Positions 34,188-43,893 are shown, numbered from the stretch's first letter. The stretch: DNA of 64,000 bases from Acidimicrobiales bacterium (GCA_016716005.1 JADJXE010000001.1:1-64000); one strand, 5' to 3'. A program made the numbers and translations. The notes: generated by a model from the letters alone, not told the origin.

Positions 34188-35786
34188 ATGTCCACTTCGT
34201 TGATGCTCGATGATTCGGCAGATGGTCGCTCGGGTGCGTCCGTGACGGCTGCGCCGATCGAGATCCGACGCAGCGTCCACCGGCTCCGCCCCGATCCTCG
34301 GCGTGTGATCGCGATGCTGTTCATCCCCGGGCAGGAGAGCCTGATCGACGGTGAGTCCCGGGCCGGATCGGTGATCGGCCGGATCCTCGCCCTGGACGAC
34401 GATCAGACGGCGGCCACACTCGACGAGGTCGTGGCGCTCTTCGCCGGCCGGCACCACGACCTGGCGGCGATCCTGGCCGAGCACTTCGAGCTGGTCGCGC
34501 ATCGGATCGAGCGTCCGACCGAGCTGTCACCCGCCCGGCAACAGCTGGTGGGCGCCTACTTCACGCAGGAGTACGCGGTCGAAGCGGCCGCCGTGTGCAA
34601 TCCGTCGATCGTGGTCCACCCGGACCAGACGGGCCTACTGCGCGGCGAGACCCGCTTCGTGATGAGCCTGCGCGCCATCGGCGAGGGCCACCGCTCGTTG
34701 ATCGAGTTCCGCACCGGCGTGGTCGACGCCGACGCCGACATCCGCCTCGACGAACCCGAAGCGCCCGTCCTCAGTGGGCGCCCGGGACAGGTCCGCCACA
34801 GCCGCGACCAGTTCCATCGGATCCTGAGCGCGATCCACGACCGCGGCTCGAGCGCGGCGTTCGTGCTCGATGCGCTCCCCGACCCCTTCAGCGACGACGA
34901 GCTCGATGCGGCGCTGCACGCGCTGCAGGAGCAGGTGATCACCCGCCCCGACGCCGCCGAGACGATCGAGCAGATCGAGAGGATCGCCGCATCCAACTAC
35001 GAGGTGACCTTCCCCGCCCTCTCCTCGATCTCCCAGCGCGTCCTGGTGCCGAACGCCCCGGGCGAGAGCAACGGGATGGAGGACGCACGCTTCGTCCGCT
35101 TCGTCGACGACGACGGCACGAGCGTCTACTACGCGACCTACACCGCGTACGACGGCACGGACGTGGCGCCTCAGCTCCTGGCCACCGCCGACTTCCGCAC
35201 CTTCAGGAGCACCCAGCTCACCGGACGAGCCGCGCGCAACAAGGGCATGGCCCTGTTCCCCCGGCGCATCGGCGGGCGCTACGTCGCCCTCTCACGGTGG
35301 GATCGGGACAGCAACGCCTTGGTCGTGTCCGACGACCTCACCGTCTGGGACGATCACGTCTCGCTGCCACGGTCGTGCGATCCCTGGAACCTCGTGCAGC
35401 TCGGGAACTGCGGATCGCCGCTCGAGTCACCCGCCGGCTGGATCCTGCTGACCCACGGTGTCGGCCCGATGCGCCGCTACGTCATCGGGGCCGAGCTGCT
35501 CGACCTCGACGACCCCACTCGCGTGATCGGCCGGCTGACCGAGCCGCTCATCGCCCCGACCGACGACGAACGCGACGGCTACGTCCCCAACGTCGTCTAC
35601 TCCTGTGGCGCGATGCTGCACGGCGACAGCATCGTCCTGCCCTACGGCATCGGCGATGCGAGCATCGGCGTGGCCTCCGTCCCCCTCGACCAGCTCCTCG
35701 ACCGACTGACGAAGAGCCCGCGACGGTCGTCAGGGGCGAGCGGGACCCGCCCCGCCCCGACCCGGGTCGGAGCCGAGGGCCGCTGA
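34188..35786 (+). CDS. GH130 family glycoside phosphorylase/hydrolase
   Basis: 532 residues from ATG 34188 with GGAAGG upstream. The C-terminal 300 residues have the five-bladed propeller features of GH130: NGMEDARFVRFVDDDG (the GxEDxR motif), RNKGMALFPRRIGGRYVALSR, LGNCGSPLESPAGWILLTHG and DGYVPNVVYSCGA. The first 190 residues are a helical extension not present in short GH130 enzymes. Known members phosphorolyse beta-mannosides; substrate here unknown. It runs convergently into a second GH130 gene. Confidence 0.85.
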   Translation: MSTSLMLDDSADGRSGASVTAAPIEIRRSVHRLRPDPRRVIAMLFIPGQESLIDGESRAGSVIGRILALDDDQTAATLDEVVALFAGRHHDLAAILAEHFELVAHRIERPTELSPARQQLVGAYFTQEYAVEAAAVCNPSIVVHPDQTGLLRGETRFVMSLRAIGEGHRSLIEFRTGVVDADADIRLDEPEAPVLSGRPGQVRHSRDQFHRILSAIHDRGSSAAFVLDALPDPFSDDELDAALHALQEQVITRPDAAETIEQIERIAASNYEVTFPALSSISQRVLVPNAPGESNGMEDARFVRFVDDDGTSVYYATYTAYDGTDVAPQLLATADFRTFRSTQLTGRAARNKGMALFPRRIGGRYVALSRWDRDSNALVVSDDLTVWDDHVSLPRSCDPWNLVQLGNCGSPLESPAGWILLTHGVGPMRRYVIGAELLDLDDPTRVIGRLTEPLIAPTDDERDGYVPNVVYSCGAMLHGDSIVLPYGIGDASIGVASVPLDQLLDRLTKSPRRSSGASGTRPAPTRVGAEGR

Positions 35787-35853
35787 CGCCCGAGCAGACC
35801 GACGGCGCCGCTCGGCGACCCCCGGCGGTCGGAGGACGGTCGGGTCCCGGCGA

Positions 35854-36792
35854 TCAGGGCGTGGTCGTGAGGCAGGCGTCGACGAGGGTCTGGATGCCGA
35901 CGGTGCCGGTGCAGACGACGGTGTCGGCGCCACCCCAGTAGAGGCGCAGGTTCGTGCCGTCGGGCTCGGTGATCGCGGCGCTGCAGAACACGACGTTGGG
36001 GACGTAGCCGGTCCGTTCCCACGGGTCGGTGGGTTCGAGGATCCAGCCGTCGGCCACGCCGACGACCGTCTCGGGCTCGTCGAGGTCGTGGAGGGCGACC
36101 CCGAGGCGGTAGACGTGGCCGCTCATGGTGGGGTAGGCGCCGTGGAAGACGTGCAGCCAGCCGGCATGGGTGCGCAGCGGTGGGGCGCCGGGGCCGACCT
36201 TGGCGCTGGTCCAGTGGTAGGTCGTCGGGGTGTGGACCCGGGTGGAGCGGCCCCAGTGGATGAGGTCGGGGGAGCGCGACACCCAGATCGACCACGGGGT
36301 GAGCTCGGTGTGGGGGCGGTCGAAGCGGACGTAGTCGCCGCCGATGCGTTCGGGGAACAGCACCGTGTTGCGATGGTCGGCCTGGGTGATGAACCCCATC
36401 CGCTCGACGCTCACGAGGTCGGCGCTGCGGGCCAGTCCGATGCGGACGCCGTGGCGGCTGTAGGCGGAGTACGTGAGGTACCAGTGCTCGTCGATGCGGG
36501 TGAGGCGGGGGTCCTCGACGCCGTACTCCTCGTAGGCGGCGAACGGCTCGTGGTCGCTGGGGGCCAGCCAGGGCTCGGGTCGGACCGTGAAGTGCACGCC
36601 GTCGGTGCTGTCGGCGGCGCCGAGGATGCTGCGGCCGTTGGCCCGGTGGGAGCGGAACACCAGCACGACCCGTCCGTCGTCGAGGCGGGCCGCGGCCGGG
36701 TTGTGGACCGTGGCGACCGGGTAGGGGACGTCGTCGGCGGTGAGGATCGGGTTGTGGGGGCTGCGGACGACCAGGTCGGTGGTTCGGCTCAC
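35854..36792 (-). CDS. GH130 family glycosidase, short form
   Basis: 312 residues from GTG 36792. Propeller landmarks: PVATVHNPAAARLDDGRVVLVFRSH, YGVEDPRLTRIDEHWYLTYSAYS, RNTVLFPERIGGDYVRFDRP, KVGPGAPPLRTHAGWLHVFHGAY and GYVPNVVFCSAAI. The general-acid Asp of GH130 should be in VEDPR. The GTG overlaps the glycosyltransferase stop by 4 nt, so these are translated together. Together with the longer GH130 gene it likely handles a mannose-like oligosaccharide. Confidence 0.88.
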   Translation of the reverse strand: MSRTTDLVVRSPHNPILTADDVPYPVATVHNPAAARLDDGRVVLVFRSHRANGRSILGAADSTDGVHFTVRPEPWLAPSDHEPFAAYEEYGVEDPRLTRIDEHWYLTYSAYSRHGVRIGLARSADLVSVERMGFITQADHRNTVLFPERIGGDYVRFDRPHTELTPWSIWVSRSPDLIHWGRSTRVHTPTTYHWTSAKVGPGAPPLRTHAGWLHVFHGAYPTMSGHVYRLGVALHDLDEPETVVGVADGWILEPTDPWERTGYVPNVVFCSAAITEPDGTNLRLYWGGADTVVCTGTVGIQTLVDACLTTTP

Positions 36793-37826
36793 CGGGGGGT
36801 CCCCGTGGCCCCGCCGAGGATCGCCTGGTAGAGGCGGAGGTAGTCGCCGGCCATGCGCTGGGCGGAGAAGCGCTGCTCGGCGTCGGCGCGGCAGGCGGCA
36901 CGGTCGACGGTGCCGATCCGGGCGAGGGCGTCGACCGCAGTGGGGATGTCGTGGGCGAGGAAGCCGTTGTGCCCGGGTCGGATGAGCTCGGCCATGGCGC
37001 CCCGCTGGTAGGCGACGACCGGGGTGCCGCAGGCGAACGCCTCGACGACGCTGAGCCCGAACGGTTCGTCGAACGCGACCGGGTGCAGGAGGGCGGTGGC
37101 GGCGCCGAGCACGGCGGCCCGGTCCGCGCCTCCGACGGGGCCGAGGTAGGTGGTGTCGGTGCCGAGGCGGGGTTCGACCTCGTGGTGGAAGTAGTCGTGG
37201 TCGTGGATGATCCCGGCGATGCGCAGCGGGCGACCGGCGGCGCGAGCCAGGTCGATCGCGGTGTGGGTGCCCTTGTCGGGGTGGATGCGCCCGAAGAACA
37301 GCAGGTGCCCGTCGGGGTCGGCCTCGGGCCGGTAGGGGAACTGCGCGAGGTCGATGCCGTGATGGATCGTCGCGTCGTAGTGCAGGTCGGGGTGACGGTC
37401 GGAGTCGCTGATGGCGACGTAGTGGACGTGGCCGTCGTAGCGGCGGTACGCGGGCAGGATCGCCGGGCTGGAGAACCCGTGGATCGTCGTGACCACGGGG
37501 GTGGGCACGAGGCGCGACCAGGCGAGGGGCAGGAAGTCGAAGTGGTTGTGGATCAGATCGAGCTCGCCGGCGGCGGCGTGCTCGAAGCACGTGGCGATGT
37601 GCAGCGCTTCGTAGACCTTGACGTCGTAGCTGTCGTCCGTCTCGTAGCCGTGCGCGACCACGCTGACGAGGTCGGCGCCGGTGGCCGAGTCCCCGGTGGC
37701 GAACAGGGTGACGTCCACGCCTCGCTCGACGAGTGCGTCGGTGAGCGTGGCGACGACCTGCTCCCAGGGGCCGTAGTCGCGCGGCGGGGTCCGCCACGCG
37801 ATCGGCGCGAGCATGCCGATCCGCAC
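36789..37826 (-). CDS. Glycosyltransferase family 4 protein
   Basis: 345 residues from GTG 37826 (VRIGMLAPIAWRTPPRDYGPWE). GT-B fold, with an N-terminal half ending in LIHNHFDFLPLAW and a donor domain with LLFFGRIHPDKGTHTAIDLA. It contains LLHPVAFDEPFGLSVVEAFACGTPVVAYQRGAMAEL, the E-x7-E motif of GT4. It should move a hexose from a nucleotide-sugar. The start is less certain because no good ribosome site precedes it and the frame is open to 37904. It is paired by GTGA overlap with a GH130 gene. Confidence 0.88.
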   Translation of the reverse strand: MRIGMLAPIAWRTPPRDYGPWEQVVATLTDALVERGVDVTLFATGDSATGADLVSVVAHGYETDDSYDVKVYEALHIATCFEHAAAGELDLIHNHFDFLPLAWSRLVPTPVVTTIHGFSSPAILPAYRRYDGHVHYVAISDSDRHPDLHYDATIHHGIDLAQFPYRPEADPDGHLLFFGRIHPDKGTHTAIDLARAAGRPLRIAGIIHDHDYFHHEVEPRLGTDTTYLGPVGGADRAAVLGAATALLHPVAFDEPFGLSVVEAFACGTPVVAYQRGAMAELIRPGHNGFLAHDIPTAVDALARIGTVDRAACRADAEQRFSAQRMAGDYLRLYQAILGGATGTPR

Positions 37827-38130
37827 GGTCAGCGCCCCGTTCCCCGATGTGCCGGGGCCCACCGGGAGGACCCCCCGGAGGGGGCCATCGAGGTCCGGGA
37901 GCACCGTCGGGACGATCCGGTCGACATGGTGGGTCCCTCCAGCGGGTGACGTGGCCGACGACCACCATGGTCACACGTCTGGGGTCGGTTCCGGATCGGC
38001 GGCCGCGGTGCCGGTGTGCCTCCCGGGCGCTCGCCGGCTCCCCGCCCCGGACGGCGCGGGACGTTCGACCCTGGCCCAGCGCCCGGCGAGGGCCGACGAT
38101 CGCATCCAGCGACCTGCGAGGAGGGGACCG
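37827..38130. other. Divergent promoter region, no gene
   Basis: 304 nt between the GT4 gene (minus) and the WS/DGAT gene (plus). It contains only short GC-rich repeats such as GACGTG...CACGTC (arms near 37949 and 37976) and the ribosome site GAGGAGGGG before 38131. Confidence 0.4.
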
Positions 38131-39555
38131 ATGGTCGAGTGGAGCGATCCGTACCTGCGCCCGACAGACGCCTTCATCTGGTACCTGGAGCGCGACCCGC
38201 GGCTCCGCTGGACGATCAGCGCGGTGTTCCTGCTCGACCGGGCCCCCGACTTCGGTGAGGTGGTCGACCGCTTCGAGCACGCCGGTCGCCTCGACCCCCG
38301 TTTCCGCAGCCGGCTGGCCGAACCCCCGTTCCGCCTCGGGCCGCCCCGCTGGGTGGCCGACGAGTCGTTCGACCTCCACTACCACGTCCGTCACGTGACG
38401 GCCCCTCCGCCGGGCCGCCTGGAGGACGTGCTGGAGCTGGCCTGCGCCACCGCCATGGGGGGCCTCGACCACACCCGGCCGCTGTGGCAGGCCACCCTCG
38501 TCGAGGGCCTGGGCGACGGGCGGGCCGCGCTGGCCGTGAAGCTCAACCACGCCCTCACCGACGGGATCGGCGGCCTCCAGGTGGCCGCGCACATCTTCGA
38601 CCTCGAACGCGACGCCGACCACGCGGGCGAGCACGACGACGTGCCGCCGACCGATCACGTCGACGGGCTCTCGATCGTCGGCCAGGCCGTGGGGCACGAT
38701 GCCCTGACCGCCCGAGCGGTCGCAGCCCGCCTGGCGCGAGCCGTGCCGTCGACCATCGTCGACCTGCTGCGGAACCCGGCCGACACCGTGCGCTCGGCCC
38801 TGCGGACCACGGGGTCGGTCCTCAGCACGATCCGCCCGATCGCCGACACGAAGTCGCCGGTGATGACGGCCCGCAGCATGTCGTGGCGCTACGCGGTGAT
38901 CGACGTGCCGGCCGCCCCCCTGTACGAGGCCGGCCACGCCGCCGGCGGCTCGCTGAACGACTCGTTCATGGCGGGTGTCACCGGTGGGCTGCGGCGCTAC
39001 CACGAGCGCCACGGCGCCGTGCCCGAGCAGCTGCGGGTGAGCCTGCCGATCAGCGTCCGCGGGCCCGACGACCCACCGGGTGGCAACCGCGTGATCATCA
39101 TCCGGTACGAGGTGCCGGTGGCCGAGGCCGATCCAGCCGAGCGGATCCGCCGGCTGCACCAGGCCACGACCGAGGCTCGCGACGAGCCGGCCGTGCCCCT
39201 GGCCGAGGCCATCTTCGGCTCGCTCAACCCCTTCACCCCGTGGGTGGTGGCCCCCATGGCCCTCCACGTGGACTTCGTGGCCAGCAACGTGCCCGGCTAC
39301 CGACACCCGGTGTACCTGGCCGGCGCCGAGGTGCTCCGCACGTACCCGTTCGGGCCGACCGGCGGGACCGCGGTGAACGTGACCCTGATGTCCTACCGGG
39401 ACACCTGCGGCGTCGGCGTCACCATGGACACCATGGCCATCCCCGACGGCGACGCCTTCCTCGCCTGTCTGGCCGAGGGCTTCGACGAGGTGCTCGACCT
39501 GGCCGGCGAGCATCCGCCGGCCGTGGTCGGCGGGATGCGGGCCGCCCTCGGCTGA
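38131..39555 (+). CDS. WS/DGAT-type acyltransferase
   Basis: 474 residues from ATG 38131. The condensation-domain active site is NHALTDG, where the usual HHxxxDG has Asn in place of the first, non-catalytic His; the catalytic His, Asp and Gly remain. The second family block is LHVDFVASNVPGYRHPVYLAG (normally ..NVPGP..), and WS/DGAT C-domain features follow. Such enzymes acylate fatty alcohols or diacylglycerol to make wax esters or triacylglycerol. The gene is separate from the other copy at 51555 and only moderately like it. Confidence 0.88.
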   Translation: MVEWSDPYLRPTDAFIWYLERDPRLRWTISAVFLLDRAPDFGEVVDRFEHAGRLDPRFRSRLAEPPFRLGPPRWVADESFDLHYHVRHVTAPPPGRLEDVLELACATAMGGLDHTRPLWQATLVEGLGDGRAALAVKLNHALTDGIGGLQVAAHIFDLERDADHAGEHDDVPPTDHVDGLSIVGQAVGHDALTARAVAARLARAVPSTIVDLLRNPADTVRSALRTTGSVLSTIRPIADTKSPVMTARSMSWRYAVIDVPAAPLYEAGHAAGGSLNDSFMAGVTGGLRRYHERHGAVPEQLRVSLPISVRGPDDPPGGNRVIIIRYEVPVAEADPAERIRRLHQATTEARDEPAVPLAEAIFGSLNPFTPWVVAPMALHVDFVASNVPGYRHPVYLAGAEVLRTYPFGPTGGTAVNVTLMSYRDTCGVGVTMDTMAIPDGDAFLACLAEGFDEVLDLAGEHPPAVVGGMRAALG

Positions 39556-39571
39556 TCGGGCCGGTGGCGGC

Positions 39572-41338
39572 CTACCAGTACTCCTCGAAGTGGATGTTGC
39601 CGCGCTGGTTGCGGTGATCGAGGGTGAACCCACGCGCCGAGAGCAGCTCGACGACGCCGGTGACCTCGGGGTACGTGGTCACCCCGTCGACCTCCTCGGG
39701 GAGCCCGATCATGGCCGGGTTGCCGCAGAGGAACACGTGGGTGCGCTCCGGGTCCAGCTCCACGTCGAACTCGGCGGTGAAGACGTCGTTGCGGACGAGG
39801 TCCTGGATGTACCGCTTGGGCACGTCGGGCTCGCGTGTCGGCATCGGGAGGTAGTGGTAGTTGGCGTGGTGGCGCTCGAGGGTGCGGTGCTTGTCGAGGT
39901 ACCCCAGGTCGATCCACTTGCGAACCGACACGGCCGACACGATGGGGCCCCGATGGCCCTTCCGGAGGAGCTCGACGGCCATGGCGTTGTGGGGCGCCTC
40001 CCCGGTGCCGGTGGACAGGAGGAGCACGGTGGACTCGGGGTCGGTGACCGGCGCGAGGGTGTAGCGGCCCGCCACCTTCGGCCCGAGGTAGATGCGGTCA
40101 CCGGGTCGCTTCATGGCGAGCCGCGGGGTGAGGCCCGGCACGTTGTCGTCGGTCGGGGGCACCAGCACGATGTAGAACTCGAGCTCCTCCCCCTCGGGTC
40201 CGACGAGGTACCCGTGGTCGTCGAACATCCGGCTGGAGATGGAGTAGGAGCGGCGCACCAGCTTGTCCCACCGCTCGTCCAGGTCGGGATCCTCGGCGTC
40301 GTCGACGCGCTCCTCCCAGTAGCCGAGGCCCAGCGACGCGTACTGGCCGGGCAGGTGGGAGATCCCCCCGCGGTCCGGCTTCACGCGCAGGACCCACAGG
40401 TCGGAGTGGGTGGGCTCGAAGTACGTGATCGTCGCGTTGTAGTGCTCGGCCCGGAGATCGTCGATCACCGAGGTGAACCGGCGGCGCACGCGTGACGAGG
40501 GGGCGGGCGGTGCGAGCTCGAGCTCGGGGAAGGCGGTGGCCACCTCGAACCCGATCCTCCAGCCCGGCGCCGCCGGCACGTCGGGAGGGGTCTCGTCGGC
40601 CTCGCCGACGAACCAGACCCTCCCCGAGGCCAGCGCCCCGGCCGTCACCCCGACGTCGGCGGGGCGCAGCGCGGTGCGGCCGGAGGCGAACACCACGTGG
40701 TCGAACTGCAGGTCGGGCGTGCGCCGGTCGGCGAAGAAGGCCATGGGGTAGCCGTCGACCACGGCGATCTCGTCGGGGAGCGACCGGTGGAGCACCGTCG
40801 CCCGCCGCTCGCGCTCCAGGCGTCGCAGCCAGTGCTCGCCCGCCGGTGACAGCTTGGTCGGGTCCATGCCGCCGGCCGCGAGGACGACGCCGGCCCCTGC
40901 GGTCGCCAGTGCCGACGTGAGCTCCACCGCGTGGTCGGTGAAGCCGATCACCAGGACGTCCTCGTCGGCGGCCGCCTCGGGGAGCCGGTCGACCAGGATG
41001 CGGTCGCTCGCCGCGGCGCGGATCGGAGGCGCCCACCCGGTCGCCTCGGCGCGCTGGGCGATCACGCATGCTCGCGTGCGGTACTCGTGCTTGTTGGTCG
41101 TCACCACGACGACCGGCTCGGCGCCCGGTTCGGAGGGCGCGGCCACGTCGACGGCCGTGGTCGTCTCGCCGTAGCCCACGTCGAGCTGCTCCTGGCCCAC
41201 CAGGTCGGGGAACACCACGGCCGAGGTCGGCTCGATGATCCTCACCCGCTGCAGGCCGGAGCGTTGCGAGGAGACCGCGAGGGACAGGCCGGCGGCGTTG
41301 CCGCCGACGATCACGAGGTCGTACCCGATGTCGCTCAC
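39572..41338 (-). CDS. Fusion of FAD/NAD(P) oxidoreductase and ferredoxin-NADP reductase-like domain
   Basis: 588 residues from GTG 41338 (a GTG at 41347 is possible). The first half is a two-Rossmann pyridine-nucleotide oxidoreductase: YDLVIVGGNAAGLSLAVSSQR, then a degenerate second site VLVIGFTDHAVELTSAL. From about residue 290 the sequence is FNR-like: PGQYASLGLG, then RRSYSISS (the RxYS flavin motif), and STGTGEAPHNAM (NADPH site). HVFLCGNPAMIG is a C-terminal FNR hallmark. No cysteine pair like thioredoxin reductase is seen in the first half. The order suggests two flavins on one chain passing electrons to a ferredoxin. Confidence 0.85.
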   Translation of the reverse strand: MSDIGYDLVIVGGNAAGLSLAVSSQRSGLQRVRIIEPTSAVVFPDLVGQEQLDVGYGETTTAVDVAAPSEPGAEPVVVVTTNKHEYRTRACVIAQRAEATGWAPPIRAAASDRILVDRLPEAAADEDVLVIGFTDHAVELTSALATAGAGVVLAAGGMDPTKLSPAGEHWLRRLERERRATVLHRSLPDEIAVVDGYPMAFFADRRTPDLQFDHVVFASGRTALRPADVGVTAGALASGRVWFVGEADETPPDVPAAPGWRIGFEVATAFPELELAPPAPSSRVRRRFTSVIDDLRAEHYNATITYFEPTHSDLWVLRVKPDRGGISHLPGQYASLGLGYWEERVDDAEDPDLDERWDKLVRRSYSISSRMFDDHGYLVGPEGEELEFYIVLVPPTDDNVPGLTPRLAMKRPGDRIYLGPKVAGRYTLAPVTDPESTVLLLSTGTGEAPHNAMAVELLRKGHRGPIVSAVSVRKWIDLGYLDKHRTLERHHANYHYLPMPTREPDVPKRYIQDLVRNDVFTAEFDVELDPERTHVFLCGNPAMIGLPEEVDGVTTYPEVTGVVELLSARGFTLDHRNQRGNIHFEEYW

Positions 41339-41393
41339 GGGGCTCACCCTAGGGGATGCCCTCCCCGGTCGAGCCAACCCGAAGGTGCGGTGA

Positions 41394-43007
41394 TCACTCG
41401 GGCTGGAGGTCCCGCGACCGGAAGACCCCCAGGCCGGCGACACCCAGGACGACCCCGACGGACACCAGCGCGATCGCGGGCCCGACGGCCGGGTCGACGG
41501 CGGGGACGGCCGCGACGTGATGGAAGGGCGAGAGGTCGAGCAGCCAACCCGGGGCGTCGAGGTTCTCGCCGATGAAGTCGAGCAGGAAGAGCCCCACCGC
41601 GAGCCCGATGCCCAGGCCGCTGGTGAGCCGGGGCGCCGCCGCGAACACCAACAGCGTGAGCCCGCCGAAGAACACGGTGACGGGCAGGGTGTTGACCGTG
41701 GCCGCGGCGACCCCGCCGACCGTCACGTCGGCGCCGCGGACGGCGGCGCCGGCCCAGGCGGCTGCTCCCGAGCAGGCGGCCACCGCGGCCACGATCAAGG
41801 TGGCGCCCGCCACCCGCGCCCCGAACCACCTCGCTCGGGTCACGGGTCGCGCGAGCAGGTTGTCGAGCCGCCCGCTCGACTCCTCCTCGTGCATGGCGCC
41901 CACCAGGGTCACGGCGAGGACCGACAGCACGACCATCATGAAGACGAAGAGGAAGCCGAGCAGCCCGTCGGCACTCGTCATCCGGGCGCCGCCGATGGCG
42001 ATCTCGGCGCTGAGCCCGACGTCCTCGCGGGCCCACGCCACCACGTCGGGGACGAGCAGCCCGAACAGCAGCATCAGGCTGCCGAGCCCGATCCCCCAGG
42101 CCGAGGCCATGGCCCGGTTCGAGCGGACCGTGAAGGCGAACGAGGAGCCGAGGAGGCGCAGCGAGGGGCGCCCGGCGTCGGCGATCGCCAGGACGCTGGC
42201 GCCCAGGTCGCGGCGAGCCCGGAGGGCGACGGCGAGGCCGGCGAAGACGAGGCAGGCCGCGACCAGCAGCGCGAACGGCACCAACGACGGCCCGGTGAGC
42301 GGCTGGGTCCGCCCGGCCCAGCCCAGCGGTGTCACCCACACGAGCCAGCGGACGTCGCTGGCGGCGCCGGCCGCCGTCCGCAGCACGAACGAGGCGGCGA
42401 GCACGAGCCCCGTCCAGGCGGCAGCCTGCCGTCGGGTGACCGCCACCTGGGAGGCAACGGCACCCATCGTTGCGAACACCAGGCCGGACAGCGCCGTCAT
42501 GGCGCCGAGCATCGCCGACCCGCCCACGGGCAGCCCGCCGGCCACGGCGCCCACGGCCAGCACGCCGCCGATGAGCACGAACCCCCCGGCCAGGGTGCCC
42601 AGCTGGATCGCGAGGAGCCGCGGGGGCCGCACGGTCCCCGTCGAGATCAGCTCGACCCGCCCCGACTCCTCCTCGCCCCGCAGGAGGCGGGTGGCCGCCA
42701 GCAACCCCCAGATGCCGGCCAGCAGGGCGAGGCCGGTGCCGTACCGCCACTGCACGAAGCCGCCGGGCGTGTCGAGGGCGACGCCCGGTCCGTACAGCGC
42801 TCGGAAGGCCGGGTTGTCGCCGACCGACGATGCGAACAGCCGACGGTCGGCGGCGCTCGGGTAGGCGGCGATGTAGCCGGCCGACATGGCCGTGATGGAG
42901 AAGCCGAGCACCGCGGCCCACGCGATCGAGCCCCGGCGGGTCAGCCGCCAGGCCAACCACGCCACCCGGCCGCCCCCCCGCGCGGGCGTCGGCTCAGGCG
43001 CTGTCAC
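41394..43007 (-). CDS. ABC transporter permease (exporter type)
   Basis: 537 residues with about 12 membrane segments in two similar halves; each half begins with a charged segment and a GxxWGLLAATRLLRGEEESGR- or GAMHEEESSGRLDNLLARPV-type loop. These EExSGR loops are the coupling-helix region of the antibiotic-type exporters. The start is close to 43007, inside the ATPase gene end (14-nt overlap), so both parts are co-translated. Cargo unknown; small hydrophobic drugs or peptides are usual for the family. Confidence 0.88.
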   Translation of the reverse strand: MTAPEPTPARGGGRVAWLAWRLTRRGSIAWAAVLGFSITAMSAGYIAAYPSAADRRLFASSVGDNPAFRALYGPGVALDTPGGFVQWRYGTGLALLAGIWGLLAATRLLRGEEESGRVELISTGTVRPPRLLAIQLGTLAGGFVLIGGVLAVGAVAGGLPVGGSAMLGAMTALSGLVFATMGAVASQVAVTRRQAAAWTGLVLAASFVLRTAAGAASDVRWLVWVTPLGWAGRTQPLTGPSLVPFALLVAACLVFAGLAVALRARRDLGASVLAIADAGRPSLRLLGSSFAFTVRSNRAMASAWGIGLGSLMLLFGLLVPDVVAWAREDVGLSAEIAIGGARMTSADGLLGFLFVFMMVVLSVLAVTLVGAMHEEESSGRLDNLLARPVTRARWFGARVAGATLIVAAVAACSGAAAWAGAAVRGADVTVGGVAAATVNTLPVTVFFGGLTLLVFAAAPRLTSGLGIGLAVGLFLLDFIGENLDAPGWLLDLSPFHHVAAVPAVDPAVGPAIALVSVGVVLGVAGLGVFRSRDLQPE

Positions 43008-43893
43008 GGCCCTCGCCGTAGTAGGTGAGGAACACCTCTTCCAGCGACGGCTCGTGGCTCTCGAAGTCGACGACGTCGCAGTGGGCCAGTGCGTCGAGCA
43101 GCGGCTGAGGCTGGCCGCGCAGCTCGAAGCGCACCGTCGAGGCCTCCCTGGTGACCCCGGTGACCCCCGGCACCCGGCTGAGGTCGGGTGGTGGGCCGGC
43201 GAAGTGCACCTCGACCGAGCGGATGGCGAGATGCCGCAGCTCGTCGAGCGTGCCGAGCTCCACCAGCCGGCCGTTGCGCAGGATGCCGACCCGGTCGCAC
43301 GCCCGCTCGACCTCCGACAGTATGTGCGACGAGAGGAACACCGTGCGTCCCTCGTCGCGGACCTCGGCCACGCAGTCCCGGAACGTGACCTCCATCAAGG
43401 GGTCGAGCCCGGTGGTGGGCTCGTCGAGGAGGAGCAGCGGCGGCCGGGTCATGAAGGCGGCGATGAGCCCGATCTTCTGGCGGTTGCCTCGCGAGTAGGT
43501 GCGCCCCTTCTTCGACGGGTCGAACTCGAATCGCTCGCACAGCTCGTCGCGATGGGCGCGGTCGTAGCCGCCGTGCAGGTTGCCCAGCAGGTCGAGCATC
43601 TCCACGCCGCGGAGCGAGGGCCACACCGCGAGCTCACCGGGCACGTAGCCGGCGCGGCGGTGGACCTCGATCATGTCGGCCCACACGTCGAAGCCCTCGA
43701 CGCGGGCGCCGCCGCTGGTCGCCCTGGTGAGGCCCAGCAGCATGCGGATCGTGGTGGTCTTGCCGGCCCCGTTCGGGCCGAGGAAGCCCATCACCTCCCC
43801 GCGGCGCACCTCGAGGTCGAGGCGGTCGACGGCGACGAACGAGCCGAACCGCTTGGTGAGCGCCGTCGTCTCGATCGCGGGCCTGTCGACCAT
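42994..43893 (-). CDS. ABC transporter ATP-binding protein
   Basis: 299 residues from ATG 43893. Walker A is GPNGAGKTT, the signature is variant (YSRGNRQKIG), Walker B is LLLLDEPTTGLD, the switch is SSHILSE. The C-terminal extra 70 residues (SVEVHFAGPPPDLSRVPG..) form the regulatory domain seen in DrrA-like exporters. It overlaps the permease gene by 14 nt. The pair forms a typical drug/lipid exporter. Confidence 0.93.
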   Translation of the reverse strand: MVDRPAIETTALTKRFGSFVAVDRLDLEVRRGEVMGFLGPNGAGKTTTIRMLLGLTRATSGGARVEGFDVWADMIEVHRRAGYVPGELAVWPSLRGVEMLDLLGNLHGGYDRAHRDELCERFEFDPSKKGRTYSRGNRQKIGLIAAFMTRPPLLLLDEPTTGLDPLMEVTFRDCVAEVRDEGRTVFLSSHILSEVERACDRVGILRNGRLVELGTLDELRHLAIRSVEVHFAGPPPDLSRVPGVTGVTREASTVRFELRGQPQPLLDALAHCDVVDFESHEPSLEEVFLTYYGEGRDSA

